In this document: in pieces, positions 38,341-45,029 of the stretch
Layout: the number at the start of each line of letters is the position of its first letter
Numbering within the stretch: the stretch's first letter is position 1
Source: Streptomyces sp. NRRL F-5135
GTDB lineage: Bacteria; Actinomycetota; Actinomycetes; Streptomycetales; Streptomycetaceae
Direction of reading: 5' to 3'
DNA: 64,000 nucleotides
Assembly (NCBI RefSeq): GCF_000719775.1
Contig: NZ_JOHR01000013.1
Span: 248,001 to 312,000 of the forward strand
Program-made: the position numbers and the translations under genes
The notes under the pieces: generated by a model
Told to the model about the DNA's origin: nothing
What the model saw: the letters and a program-made list of their open reading frames with translations, nothing else
The model's database searches: none

Positions 38341-39627
38341 TCAGCCGCCGTTGTCCTGGTTTTTGTCCACAGGGGACGTTTCCGAGGGGCCCCAGATGGC
38401 TTCGGCGATCTTCCGGGCGACGTCCTTGAGCATGGCGTCCGGCACATGCAGGTACCTCGCTCGCATGCTGTCGGACGTGCCCGGCTCCCACCCCATGATC
38501 TGATCAATGACGCGCGCCGGGACGCCGAGCAGCATGAGCACGGTGGCGGCCGTGTGCCGGGCATCGTGCAACCGGGCGTTCCGAACCCCCGCGTCGTCCA
38601 GCAGCCGCTTCCAGTCGTGATAGTCGGTGTTCGGGCTCAGAGGGCCGCCCAGCGGCTTGGTGAACACGTAGTCCGACTCCACCCACAGGTCGCCGGCCGT
38701 CTTGCGCTCCCGCTTCTGTGTCTCGGCATGGGCCCGGAGCATCGAGACCAGCGGTCCGGGCAAGGGCACGGCCCGCCGGCCCGCCCGGGACTTGGTGTTC
38801 TTGGTCTCGCGCCGAACCTGCACCTTGTCCGGGCAGTACCCCGCCTTCCGGCCACAGGGTGAGGCTTCCGGGCATCCGTGCTCGTACCTGGGGCGCAGAC
38901 GGTTCCGGCGCAGCTTCAGGTACTCGTTGGCAAGGTCGACATCAGACCAGCGCAGTCCGAGCGTCTCGCCCTGTCGCAGCCCGAGCGCCAGGGCCAGCAT
39001 CCAACGAGCACTGTTCCGGCGCTTGTTGGCTTCGAGCAACAAGCGTTGAACCTCTTCTACGGAGTAGGGCTCTACCTCTGATTCGTCCTCTTCGATCCGC
39101 GGCGGCTTCGCCAGTGCAGCGGCGTTCTTCGCCGCGTAGCCGCGTCGCACCGCCTCACCCAGCGCGGTTCGAGCGGTGCGGTGGGCCTGGTGAGCCGTGC
39201 CCGCCTTGCGCTCCCCGTTCGCCTGCATACGGCGATACAGGCTCTCCAGGTGCTCGGGCTGCAAGCGGTCAAGGCGGTGCTTGCCGACACCGGGCACGAG
39301 GTGCACGCGAACGGCGACCTCGTACCCGTCGTACGTGTTCTCGCTGACAGTCGGCTTGGCGATGTTCTCAACCCAGTGCTGAAGCCACTTCTCAACCGTC
39401 CACGGCTTGCCGGGCTGACTCGCCGAACCCGCGTCCCGCTGCTTCTCAAGGCGCCGAACTTCGTCAACGAGTTCATCGCGTGTCGGGCGCGTCACGTGCC
39501 GGCGGTACGGCTCCCCGTTGTCCTTGTAGCCCATCGGTACACGGGCGTGCCAACGGCCGTCAGCCCCGAAGTAGACGGCCGATTCGCCGTTGGCGCGGCG
39601 GGTGCCCTTCTTCTTTTTCTCTGCCAC
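38341..39627 (-). CDS. int: Site-specific tyrosine recombinase (integrase)
   Basis: The protein has 428 residues. N-terminal arm-binding region (WHARVPMGYKDNGEPYRR), SAM-like core-binding domain (about 75-175), catalytic domain with Arg218 (GLRQGETLGLRW), His354/Arg357 (LHDARHTAATVL), the later W380 and nucleophile Tyr392 (RARYLHVPDAML). A Cys-containing insert (GCPEASPCGRKAGYC) is typical of AICE integrases. GTG 39627 chosen for its AGGAG spacing; the frame is open 83 codons further but without homology. It ends 65 bp from attL. Confidence 0.95.
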   Translation of the reverse strand: MAEKKKKGTRRANGESAVYFGADGRWHARVPMGYKDNGEPYRRHVTRPTRDELVDEVRRLEKQRDAGSASQPGKPWTVEKWLQHWVENIAKPTVSENTYDGYEVAVRVHLVPGVGKHRLDRLQPEHLESLYRRMQANGERKAGTAHQAHRTARTALGEAVRRGYAAKNAAALAKPPRIEEDESEVEPYSVEEVQRLLLEANKRRNSARWMLALALGLRQGETLGLRWSDVDLANEYLKLRRNRLRPRYEHGCPEASPCGRKAGYCPDKVQVRRETKNTKSRAGRRAVPLPGPLVSMLRAHAETQKRERKTAGDLWVESDYVFTKPLGGPLSPNTDYHDWKRLLDDAGVRNARLHDARHTAATVLMLLGVPARVIDQIMGWEPGTSDSMRARYLHVPDAMLKDVARKIAEAIWGPSETSPVDKNQDNGG

Positions 39628-39712
39628 AGGCAGGCTCCTGCTCCTTGGTGTTCGAGGCGGGGGCCGGGGCGGCGCGCTGTCCGGTCCGGTAGTCGCGCCA
39701 CCCCGGGCGTCG

Positions 39713-39940
39713 TCAAGCGGCTCGTTTGGCCGCGCGCCGGCGTGCGACGTATTCGGCGGGCGCGTCTGCGGGGACGCGTCGGAGACGGCCCACGTCGATG
39801 GACTCCAGTTCTCCGGTGCGGATGAGCGCGAAGCATGTGGTCCGGCCGATTCGGAGTCGGCGGGCGGCTTCTTCAACCGTGAGGAGAACCAGGGTCGGGT
39901 CTTCGGCAGTGGCGGCGGGGGTGGTGGTGTGTTCGTCCAC
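39713..39940 (-). CDS. xis: Excisionase / MerR-like DNA-binding protein
   Basis: The protein has 75 residues. A winged-HTH of the excisionase family: LVLLTVEEAARRLRIGRTTC followed by FALIRTGELESIDVGRLRRV, and a basic C terminus (ARRRAAKRAA). GTG 39940 with AGGAG 7 nt before it is preferred to ATG 39967, which lacks a site. Located just upstream of int and co-directed, it would bend att DNA to allow excision. Confidence 0.88.
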   Translation of the reverse strand: MDEHTTTPAATAEDPTLVLLTVEEAARRLRIGRTTCFALIRTGELESIDVGRLRRVPADAPAEYVARRRAAKRAA

Positions 39941-39979
39941 GGCTCGCTCCTGTGAGGCTGAGTTCATGGGCAGGTGCCG

Positions 39980-40252
39980 CCGCACAAACCGCAATATCCG
40001 CAGAAAACCCGGGCGGGGTTGCTGACCTGCGGTGATGTGGCGCGGTGGTGCGGCGGGTGGTGCTCCGCAGAAACCCGCGATATTCCGCAAAAATCAGGGG
40101 CGCCCGGTAGCCCGCCGTGGCGGGCGGCGCGCTCGCTTTTTTGCGGAATATCGCGGGATTGTGCGGAGCACCACCCGCCCGGGATGGGGCTGGGCTCCGC
40201 CGCTGGTCAGCGGGGTGTTCAGGCTTTTCTGCGGATTTTGCGGTTTATGCGG
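39980..40252. repeat. Nested inverted-repeat/iteron array (candidate AICE replication origin or Xis/Rep site)
   Basis: Outer arms 39980-40007 and 40225-40252 are 28 bp, inverted, 26/28 identical. Inner arms 40053-40093 and 40138-40178 are 41 bp, inverted, 39/41 identical. The 44-bp centre holds a third hairpin (GCCCGCC GT GGCGGGC). Outer and inner arms share one unit, roughly CCGCANAAACCCGCRATATY followed by CCGCARAAA, so there are four copies, two rightward then two leftward. It is AT-richer than the rest of the element and lies between xis and the replication genes. Confidence 0.9.
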
Positions 40253-40275
40253 GAGAGGTTGAGGGCTCGGGCGGG

Positions 40276-41838
40276 TTACCGGCCGCCGTGCCGTAGGGCG
40301 GGGTGAGCCTGTAGCCGGGGCGCGGGGGGCCGTCCGCGCTTGCCGGTGCGCTCGGGCTGGTAGGACCGCAGGTATCCGTGGTCTTCCAGCAGCGCGAGGG
40401 CCGGTTCCAGGTCCGCGACGGTGGGCACCTCGCTGCGGGACAGGACAGTGAACACGTCCCGCCGGCTGACGTCCTCCCACCCGTTGTCCCGGAACGCTTC
40501 CAGGACGCTGCGGGCCCGGGAGAGGACCGGGTCCGCGCCCATGACGTCGAACACGGCAACAGCGTGGGCGGTGTAGTACTCGCCCAGCTCGATGGCCGCT
40601 TCCATGGTGGCGCCGGTGACCGGGTGGGCGTAGCCGTTGCCGCCATGCTCGGCGAGGTGGAGCAGCGCGGCCATGCGGGCGGTCGCACCGGCGAGCTTCC
40701 CGGCCCAGTTCGAGATGTGCCCCAGCTTCCCGCCACGCGATTTGAGCTGCGGTTCGACTTGTTCCTGATACCTGATCAGAGCCTTGTCGGCATCCGGGCT
40801 GAGCTGGATGACGGCCGGGTCCGTCCACTCAGCGAGGGACAGGGTCAGGTCGATGACCCGCGCGGTGTAGGTGGCGGCCGTCTGCTCGGGGACGGGGTCG
40901 GTGATGATCTCGCGTTCACCGACCGTGGACACCGGCAGGGAGTACAGGAAGCGGGCCAGCAGTCCGCGCCCCTCGAACCCCTTCACCTTCCCGATGTCCC
41001 TCAGTACGTCCGGCTGTACGGCCAGACCGATGCTGAGGGCAGGGGCCTCGATGTATTCGCGGCGTGTCTGCCGGTTGACCCTCAGCCGGTCCCCCGCATG
41101 CCCCTTGAGGAAGACCTCCATGTTGGGGGCACCGGAGTAGCGGCCGGCGATGATGTCGAAGATGCCGCCCTCAGCGCTCATCACCGACAGCCGGCCGCCC
41201 TGCTCGGCCATGAGCGAGGTGACCGTCTCAGGGGTGGAGTCATCGGCCAGCAGCACCGGTTCGACGGGCACGGTGAGCGTGTCGGCGGTCTGCGCGAGAC
41301 CAACGGCGGTCGCCACCATCTCATCCCGCTTGTCCCCGTCGGCGGACGCGGCCCTGGCGGCGGCCTTGTCCGCCGCTTCCTTGGCCAGCCGCGCCGTCAG
41401 CTCCGCTTCCACGATCACGGGCTTCATGACCGCCTGGAGTTGCTTCTCCGCCTCGTAGAGGGGGTTGGTGAGCAGTGCGAAGACGGCGGACTTGCGGTTG
41501 GCGGGCGGGAGCGCGACCACGGTGTAGAGGTTGGTGGGCTCGCGCCAGTTCCCGCGCACGTGGACCACGGACCGGCCGCCGGCCGCCGTGGCGAGCACGG
41601 ACAAGGCGATGGATCCGGCAAGGTCCACGGGGGTCTGCGTCTCTTCCGCGACGGCCGCCACGAAGTCCCCCAGCCACGCGGGGAAGACGTGCGCGGGGAA
41701 CGACGGACGCTCACGACGGCCGGTGAGAGGAATAGGGTCCTCCCACACGTCCGGGGCCGTGTCGCCTTCACCGTGCGGTTCTTCCAGGGTGGGCAGTCCG
41801 GCCCACAGGTCGGGACTGCCCACAGGCTGTGGAGTCAT
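40276..41838 (-). CDS. DUF3987-type replication protein of the AICE
   Basis: The protein has 520 residues. It has the layout of DUF3987/YfjI-like proteins: FPAWLGDFVAAVAEETQTPV, LAGSIALSVLATAAGGRSVV, a phosphate-loop region ALPPANRKSAVF in place of a classic Walker A, EGGIFDIIAGRYSG, and a C-terminal winged-helix segment. In mobile elements such proteins act with a primase-polymerase as helicase-like initiators. ATG 41838 (GGGAGGG upstream) overlaps the previous gene's stop. The iteron array begins 24 bp after its stop codon. Confidence 0.75.
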   Translation of the reverse strand: MTPQPVGSPDLWAGLPTLEEPHGEGDTAPDVWEDPIPLTGRRERPSFPAHVFPAWLGDFVAAVAEETQTPVDLAGSIALSVLATAAGGRSVVHVRGNWREPTNLYTVVALPPANRKSAVFALLTNPLYEAEKQLQAVMKPVIVEAELTARLAKEAADKAAARAASADGDKRDEMVATAVGLAQTADTLTVPVEPVLLADDSTPETVTSLMAEQGGRLSVMSAEGGIFDIIAGRYSGAPNMEVFLKGHAGDRLRVNRQTRREYIEAPALSIGLAVQPDVLRDIGKVKGFEGRGLLARFLYSLPVSTVGEREIITDPVPEQTAATYTARVIDLTLSLAEWTDPAVIQLSPDADKALIRYQEQVEPQLKSRGGKLGHISNWAGKLAGATARMAALLHLAEHGGNGYAHPVTGATMEAAIELGEYYTAHAVAVFDVMGADPVLSRARSVLEAFRDNGWEDVSRRDVFTVLSRSEVPTVADLEPALALLEDHGYLRSYQPERTGKRGRPPAPRLQAHPALRHGGR

Positions 41839-42167
41839 GAGGCCGCCCTCCCTTCGGTGGTGGCGTGGTGCGGGCAGTGCCCGGTGCGGGCGCGTGCGGA
41901 GAGCTGCCGTACGGCGGTCTTGCCGCGTGCGCGTTCGTGGTGGCCGCACGCACAGAGCCAGTCGGCGACGGGGATCTGTCCCCGGTCCAGTCCCTGGATG
42001 TGGAGGCCGGGGCGGATGCCGGTCACGGTGACCGTGTGCGGGTCAGGGCGAACAGATGAAAGGACGGCCTTACGGCCGACGTTCCTTCGTTCGCCTACGG
42101 CCGCCCGGGGCGGGCCCTGTACGGCGTTCTGCGGGCCGTTCGCGGGATTTCGGGATGGTTTGTTCAT
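41835..42167 (-). CDS. Small AICE protein with Cys/His cluster
   Basis: The protein has 110 residues: an N/P/R-rich half followed by VADWLCACGHHERARGKTAV and GHCPHHA, whose Cys and His residues could hold a zinc ion. ATG overlaps the primase-polymerase stop (ATGA) and its own stop overlaps the DUF3987 start, so it belongs to the replication operon. Similar short proteins occur at this position in other AICEs; role unknown. Confidence 0.6.
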   Translation of the reverse strand: MNKPSRNPANGPQNAVQGPPRAAVGERRNVGRKAVLSSVRPDPHTVTVTGIRPGLHIQGLDRGQIPVADWLCACGHHERARGKTAVRQLSARARTGHCPHHATTEGRAAS

Positions 42168-43051
42168 GCCGCGCGCTCCCCGCCCGTATGGAGGCCGTTG
42201 GTGACGGCGCGGCGTGCGTAGGGTTCGGGGACTCCGACGGAGACAGCGGCGGTGATGATCTGTTCGCCGATGGTGTCGAGTCCGCACGGGCCGGGGCACT
42301 GCGTGTGCTGGCCGGCCAGGAACCGGGCGACGCCGAACGCCTGCGATCCCGCCCCGGATTCGGTGCGGGCGCGTACGAGGGTGATGCCGCGCTCCAGGCC
42401 GGTGCGGACGTACCGTTCGGTGTGGCGGCACCCGGTGGCGCCCGACCGGTCCCAGGTGACGCGTTGTGGGAGGGAAGAGACCAACCCGCCCCGTTCCCGG
42501 CGGGGGGTGGCCTCTTCCCTCCCGATCAGCGCACGGACGGCCGCCGGCAGGTCGACCATGCGGCCGGTGCCGGGTCCGAGCCACCGGGCGTACTGCATGC
42601 GGGATTTGATGTCGACACCGGGCCGGACGTCGTTGGCCGATGGCATGGCGCCCCGGTAGATCCAGTGCTCTCCGCGCGTCGTGGTCACGGTGCGGGTGGC
42701 GGGCAGGGCGGTGCGGGCCCATGCGACGGCCGCCGCGTTGTCCAGGTCGACCACGGTCAGGCCGGCGCCACCGGGGTGGTAGGCGACGGACCCGGCCTGC
42801 CTCCACGCACGCACCCAGGGCCGGGAGGTGAGTACGGCCGGATCGGTGGTGGCGGCGGCCCATGCGTGGCAGGGGGCCGGGCACCGGCAGGGACCCGCGT
42901 CGAGCATGTTCGGCCGTCCCCCGCAGGCGACGGCCGCGCACGACCGGCAGTTGCCGACGGGCAGCTTCCCCGCCCGCAGTGGCAGGACCGGTACCCCAGC
43001 GGACGCCAGCGCCAGAGCGGTAGCCAGGAACGGACTGTCGACGCCGGTCAC
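42164..43051 (-). CDS. Bifunctional DNA primase/polymerase (prim-pol)
   Basis: The protein has 295 residues. Prim-pol N-terminal marks: FLATALALASAGVPVLPLRA, a Cys-rich zinc segment (CRSCAAVACGG, CRCPAPCHAW), the catalytic acidic pair in LTVVDLDNAAAV, and VTTTRGEHWIYRG. It would start replication of the excised circle. GTG overlaps the methyltransferase stop. C-terminal helical part lacks helicase motifs, supplied presumably by the DUF3987 protein. Confidence 0.82.
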   Translation of the reverse strand: MTGVDSPFLATALALASAGVPVLPLRAGKLPVGNCRSCAAVACGGRPNMLDAGPCRCPAPCHAWAAATTDPAVLTSRPWVRAWRQAGSVAYHPGGAGLTVVDLDNAAAVAWARTALPATRTVTTTRGEHWIYRGAMPSANDVRPGVDIKSRMQYARWLGPGTGRMVDLPAAVRALIGREEATPRRERGGLVSSLPQRVTWDRSGATGCRHTERYVRTGLERGITLVRARTESGAGSQAFGVARFLAGQHTQCPGPCGLDTIGEQIITAAVSVGVPEPYARRAVTNGLHTGGERAA

Positions 43052-43773
43052 GCGGCCACCCCCAGCCGGGACGTGAGGAACGCACGGCCGATGAACTCGG
43101 TGTAGGCGGGCGGGATGGCTTCGGTCAGTTCCTCGCGCACGTCGGTCCATGTGATGCCCATGGCTTCCTGGAGTTCCGGAACGGTGGGCTTGCCGCCGCC
43201 ATTGCCGTACGCGGCGACGTAGGGGCCGTCGTAGAACCGGCCGTGCCGGTAGCCGCGTACGCGGCCCCGGTGCGGAACGTGCGCCGGCTGCTCGATGGCC
43301 CATCCGCTCAACTCGAAGTTCCGGTGACGGATCACTCCCAGCGAGAACATCTCTCCGCACAGGGTCAGGTCCTTGCGGATCTCCGCGCGGCCGTTGGGCT
43401 GCTCGATGACGTACGGCAGGCCGGTCTTGTCGAGCAGTTCGCGGGTGGGCGCGACGAGGTCGACGTGTGTGCGGCCCCAGCCCTGGGAGGCGTTGGTGCC
43501 CACGGTCAGCGCGCATCCGTGTTGGCACGGCGGGGACGCGTGGACGAACGAGTACCGGCGGATCCGGCCGGACGCGATCAGGTCCGCGAGGTAGGCCAGG
43601 GCGTCGCCCTGGTGGTAGGGGAAGGGGTAGCGGGGCCGGTCGGCGGTGTCGCAGCCGTAGACCGCGAAACCGGCCGCCTCGTATCCCTTTCCGGCGCCAC
43701 CGGAGCACGAGTACAGGTCCAGTAAACGCGGCCGGCCGTCGGGCACTCGCCGGATGAGGGTCGGTTGGGTCAT
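43048..43773 (-). CDS. C5-cytosine methyltransferase-like protein
   Basis: The protein has 241 residues. AdoMet-binding motif I LLDLYSCSGGAGKGYEAAGF and catalytic motif IV HASPPCQHG with the nucleophile Cys, then motif VI-like VIEQPNGRAEI (in place of ENV). It is short and lacks an evident target-recognition domain, so its specificity is unclear. It is translationally coupled to the primase-polymerase and no restriction enzyme gene is near. It may modify the element's own origin or protect it in new hosts. ATG 43773 with GGAG. Confidence 0.75.
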   Translation of the reverse strand: MTQPTLIRRVPDGRPRLLDLYSCSGGAGKGYEAAGFAVYGCDTADRPRYPFPYHQGDALAYLADLIASGRIRRYSFVHASPPCQHGCALTVGTNASQGWGRTHVDLVAPTRELLDKTGLPYVIEQPNGRAEIRKDLTLCGEMFSLGVIRHRNFELSGWAIEQPAHVPHRGRVRGYRHGRFYDGPYVAAYGNGGGKPTVPELQEAMGITWTDVREELTEAIPPAYTEFIGRAFLTSRLGVAA

Positions 43774-43858
43774 GCTGGATGTCTCCAGTTCTGTGAAGTG
43801 AGCATGGAGATCAGGGCGGCCCGGAACTTTGGCGAGATGCGGGCCGCCCTGACCGTGT

Positions 43859-44137
43859 CTAGAAGGGCGGTTCGTCGCTGTAGCCGCCGGGCGGGGTGCG
43901 GCGCCGGCGCGGCAGGGGCAGGGGCAGGAGGATCCTGGGGCGGTAGCCGGTCCAGCACAGGCAGGGCTCCCAGTCGCTGCCCTCGTACTCGCCGGTCTCG
44001 GGGTGGCCGTACTCGTGCTCGACACCGCCGGCCCCGTGGCAGACGGGGCAGTTCGGGCGGGGGGTGTCGGTGAGGACGAGGGTGCGTCGGCGGCGGCCGG
44101 TGGCGGGCCAGTCGATGAGGCGGAGACGTAGTCGCAT
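43859..44137 (-). CDS. Small zinc-ribbon-like AICE protein
   Basis: The protein has 92 residues. Cys motif NCPVCHGAGG with a later CLCW resembles a DnaJ-type half zinc ribbon. Basic ends (RLRLRLIDW, LPRRRRTPPGG). ATG 44137 with GGAGAGGA upstream. Conserved type of AICE accessory; function not known. Confidence 0.6.
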   Translation of the reverse strand: MRLRLRLIDWPATGRRRRTLVLTDTPRPNCPVCHGAGGVEHEYGHPETGEYEGSDWEPCLCWTGYRPRILLPLPLPRRRRTPPGGYSDEPPF

Positions 44138-44154
44138 CGTGGCGGTCCTCTCCT

Positions 44155-44343
44155 CTACAGGTTGTGGATGGCGTCGATGACGGCGGCGGCGAAGTTGTTG
44201 AGGGGGTCGGCGGCGCCGGTGGAGGCGAGGAAGAACCCGAATCCGGCGGCGACGAACGCTGAGCCGACGGTGAGGCTTCGGGAGCGGACCAGGAAGAACA
44301 GGACGAGTCCGAACAGGGCGACGAGGGAGACGGTCAGGGCCAC
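44155..44343 (-). CDS. Small membrane protein
   Basis: The protein has 62 residues with two membrane helices (LTVSLVALFGLVLFFLV and GSAFVAAGFGFFLAS) and a short charged link. GTG 44343 with GAGGAG upstream. Lies in the transfer/spread part of the element; probably a spread-type (Spd) protein by position only. Confidence 0.6.
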   Translation of the reverse strand: MALTVSLVALFGLVLFFLVRSRSLTVGSAFVAAGFGFFLASTGAADPLNNFAAAVIDAIHNL

Positions 44344-44351
44344 AGCGCTCC

Positions 44352-44819
44352 TCAGTGGTTGATGGTGCCGTTGGCGCGGCCGAAGAGGCCGGTGGCGGTG
44401 ATGTTCTGGGTGATCTGCGTGGGCGGGGTGCTGGTGGTGCGGGTGCGGGCGGCCCAGAGGAGGACGGCGACGGCGCCGGCGCTGGTGGCGATGAGCGCGA
44501 CGGCGGACCACAGGGCTTGGCTCATGGCGATCAGTCCCGGTGCGGCGTAGGAGAGTCCGATGCCGGCGGTGGCGATGCCGGCGCCGGTGGTGGGCACGAG
44601 CAGCGCCGTGGTCTTGGCCCATGTGGGGATCGGCTGAGCGGCCGGGGCGGGCGCGGGTGCTGCCGTGGCGGTGGGGTGGGTGTAGGCGAGAGTGCGTGCG
44701 CCGCCGGGCAGGGTGACGAGTTGGACGCCCGGCGGGATCTCGTGCGGCAGCATCTCGGCCCGGGGCCCGGTCGGCGTGGTGGGGATGGTGGTGATCTCGT
44801 ACGGGGTCTCGGAGTGCAC
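44352..44819 (-). CDS. AICE membrane protein
   Basis: The protein has 155 residues: a soluble N terminus (EMLPHEIPPGVQLVTLPGG), an A/P stretch, two to three membrane helices (TTGAGIATAGIGLSYAAPGL, SAVALIATSAGAVAVLLWAA) and a tail ending NGTINH. GTG 44819 with GGGAG. Similar proteins accompany TraB in other elements; no domain recognised. Confidence 0.6.
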   Translation of the reverse strand: MHSETPYEITTIPTTPTGPRAEMLPHEIPPGVQLVTLPGGARTLAYTHPTATAAPAPAPAAQPIPTWAKTTALLVPTTGAGIATAGIGLSYAAPGLIAMSQALWSAVALIATSAGAVAVLLWAARTRTTSTPPTQITQNITATGLFGRANGTINH

Positions 44820-44836
44820 AAGGGGCTCCCGTCAAC

Positions 44837-44879
44837 GGCGCCGGGCAGCCCCCTGGATGTGGGGTGCTGCCCGGCGCCG
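44837..44879 (-). terminator. Hairpin downstream of traB
   Basis: Stem CGGCGCCGGGCAGCCCC with GGGGTGCTGCCCGGCGCCG (one bulged base), 8-nt loop. It separates the traB transcript from the downstream genes, next to the CTTGTCG array. Confidence 0.75.
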
Positions 44880-44880
44880 G

Positions 44881-45019
44881 CTTGTCGTGTCGCTTGTCGT
44901 CTGGCTTGTCGTGCGGCTTGTCGCTTGTCTTGTCTTGTCGCTTGTCGCCTTGCAGGTCACAAGCCGTTTTCGGCTCTCAGGAGGCCGTCTGTGGCCTTTC
45001 TCGGGCCCGGGGCGACAAG
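44881..45019. repeat. CTTGTCG repeat array next to traB: candidate clt/TraB recognition sequences
   Basis: Six exact CTTGTCG heptamers start at 44881, 44893, 44904, 44917, 44934 and 44941, plus a one-mismatch copy at 44924. An inverted copy (CGACAAG) sits at 45013, followed by CGACAGG. TraB proteins of Streptomyces plasmids bind clusters of 8-bp repeats (TRS) near their own gene, so this is the best candidate for the transfer locus. Specific binding is inferred. Confidence 0.7.
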
Positions 45020-45029
45020 CGACAGGAGG

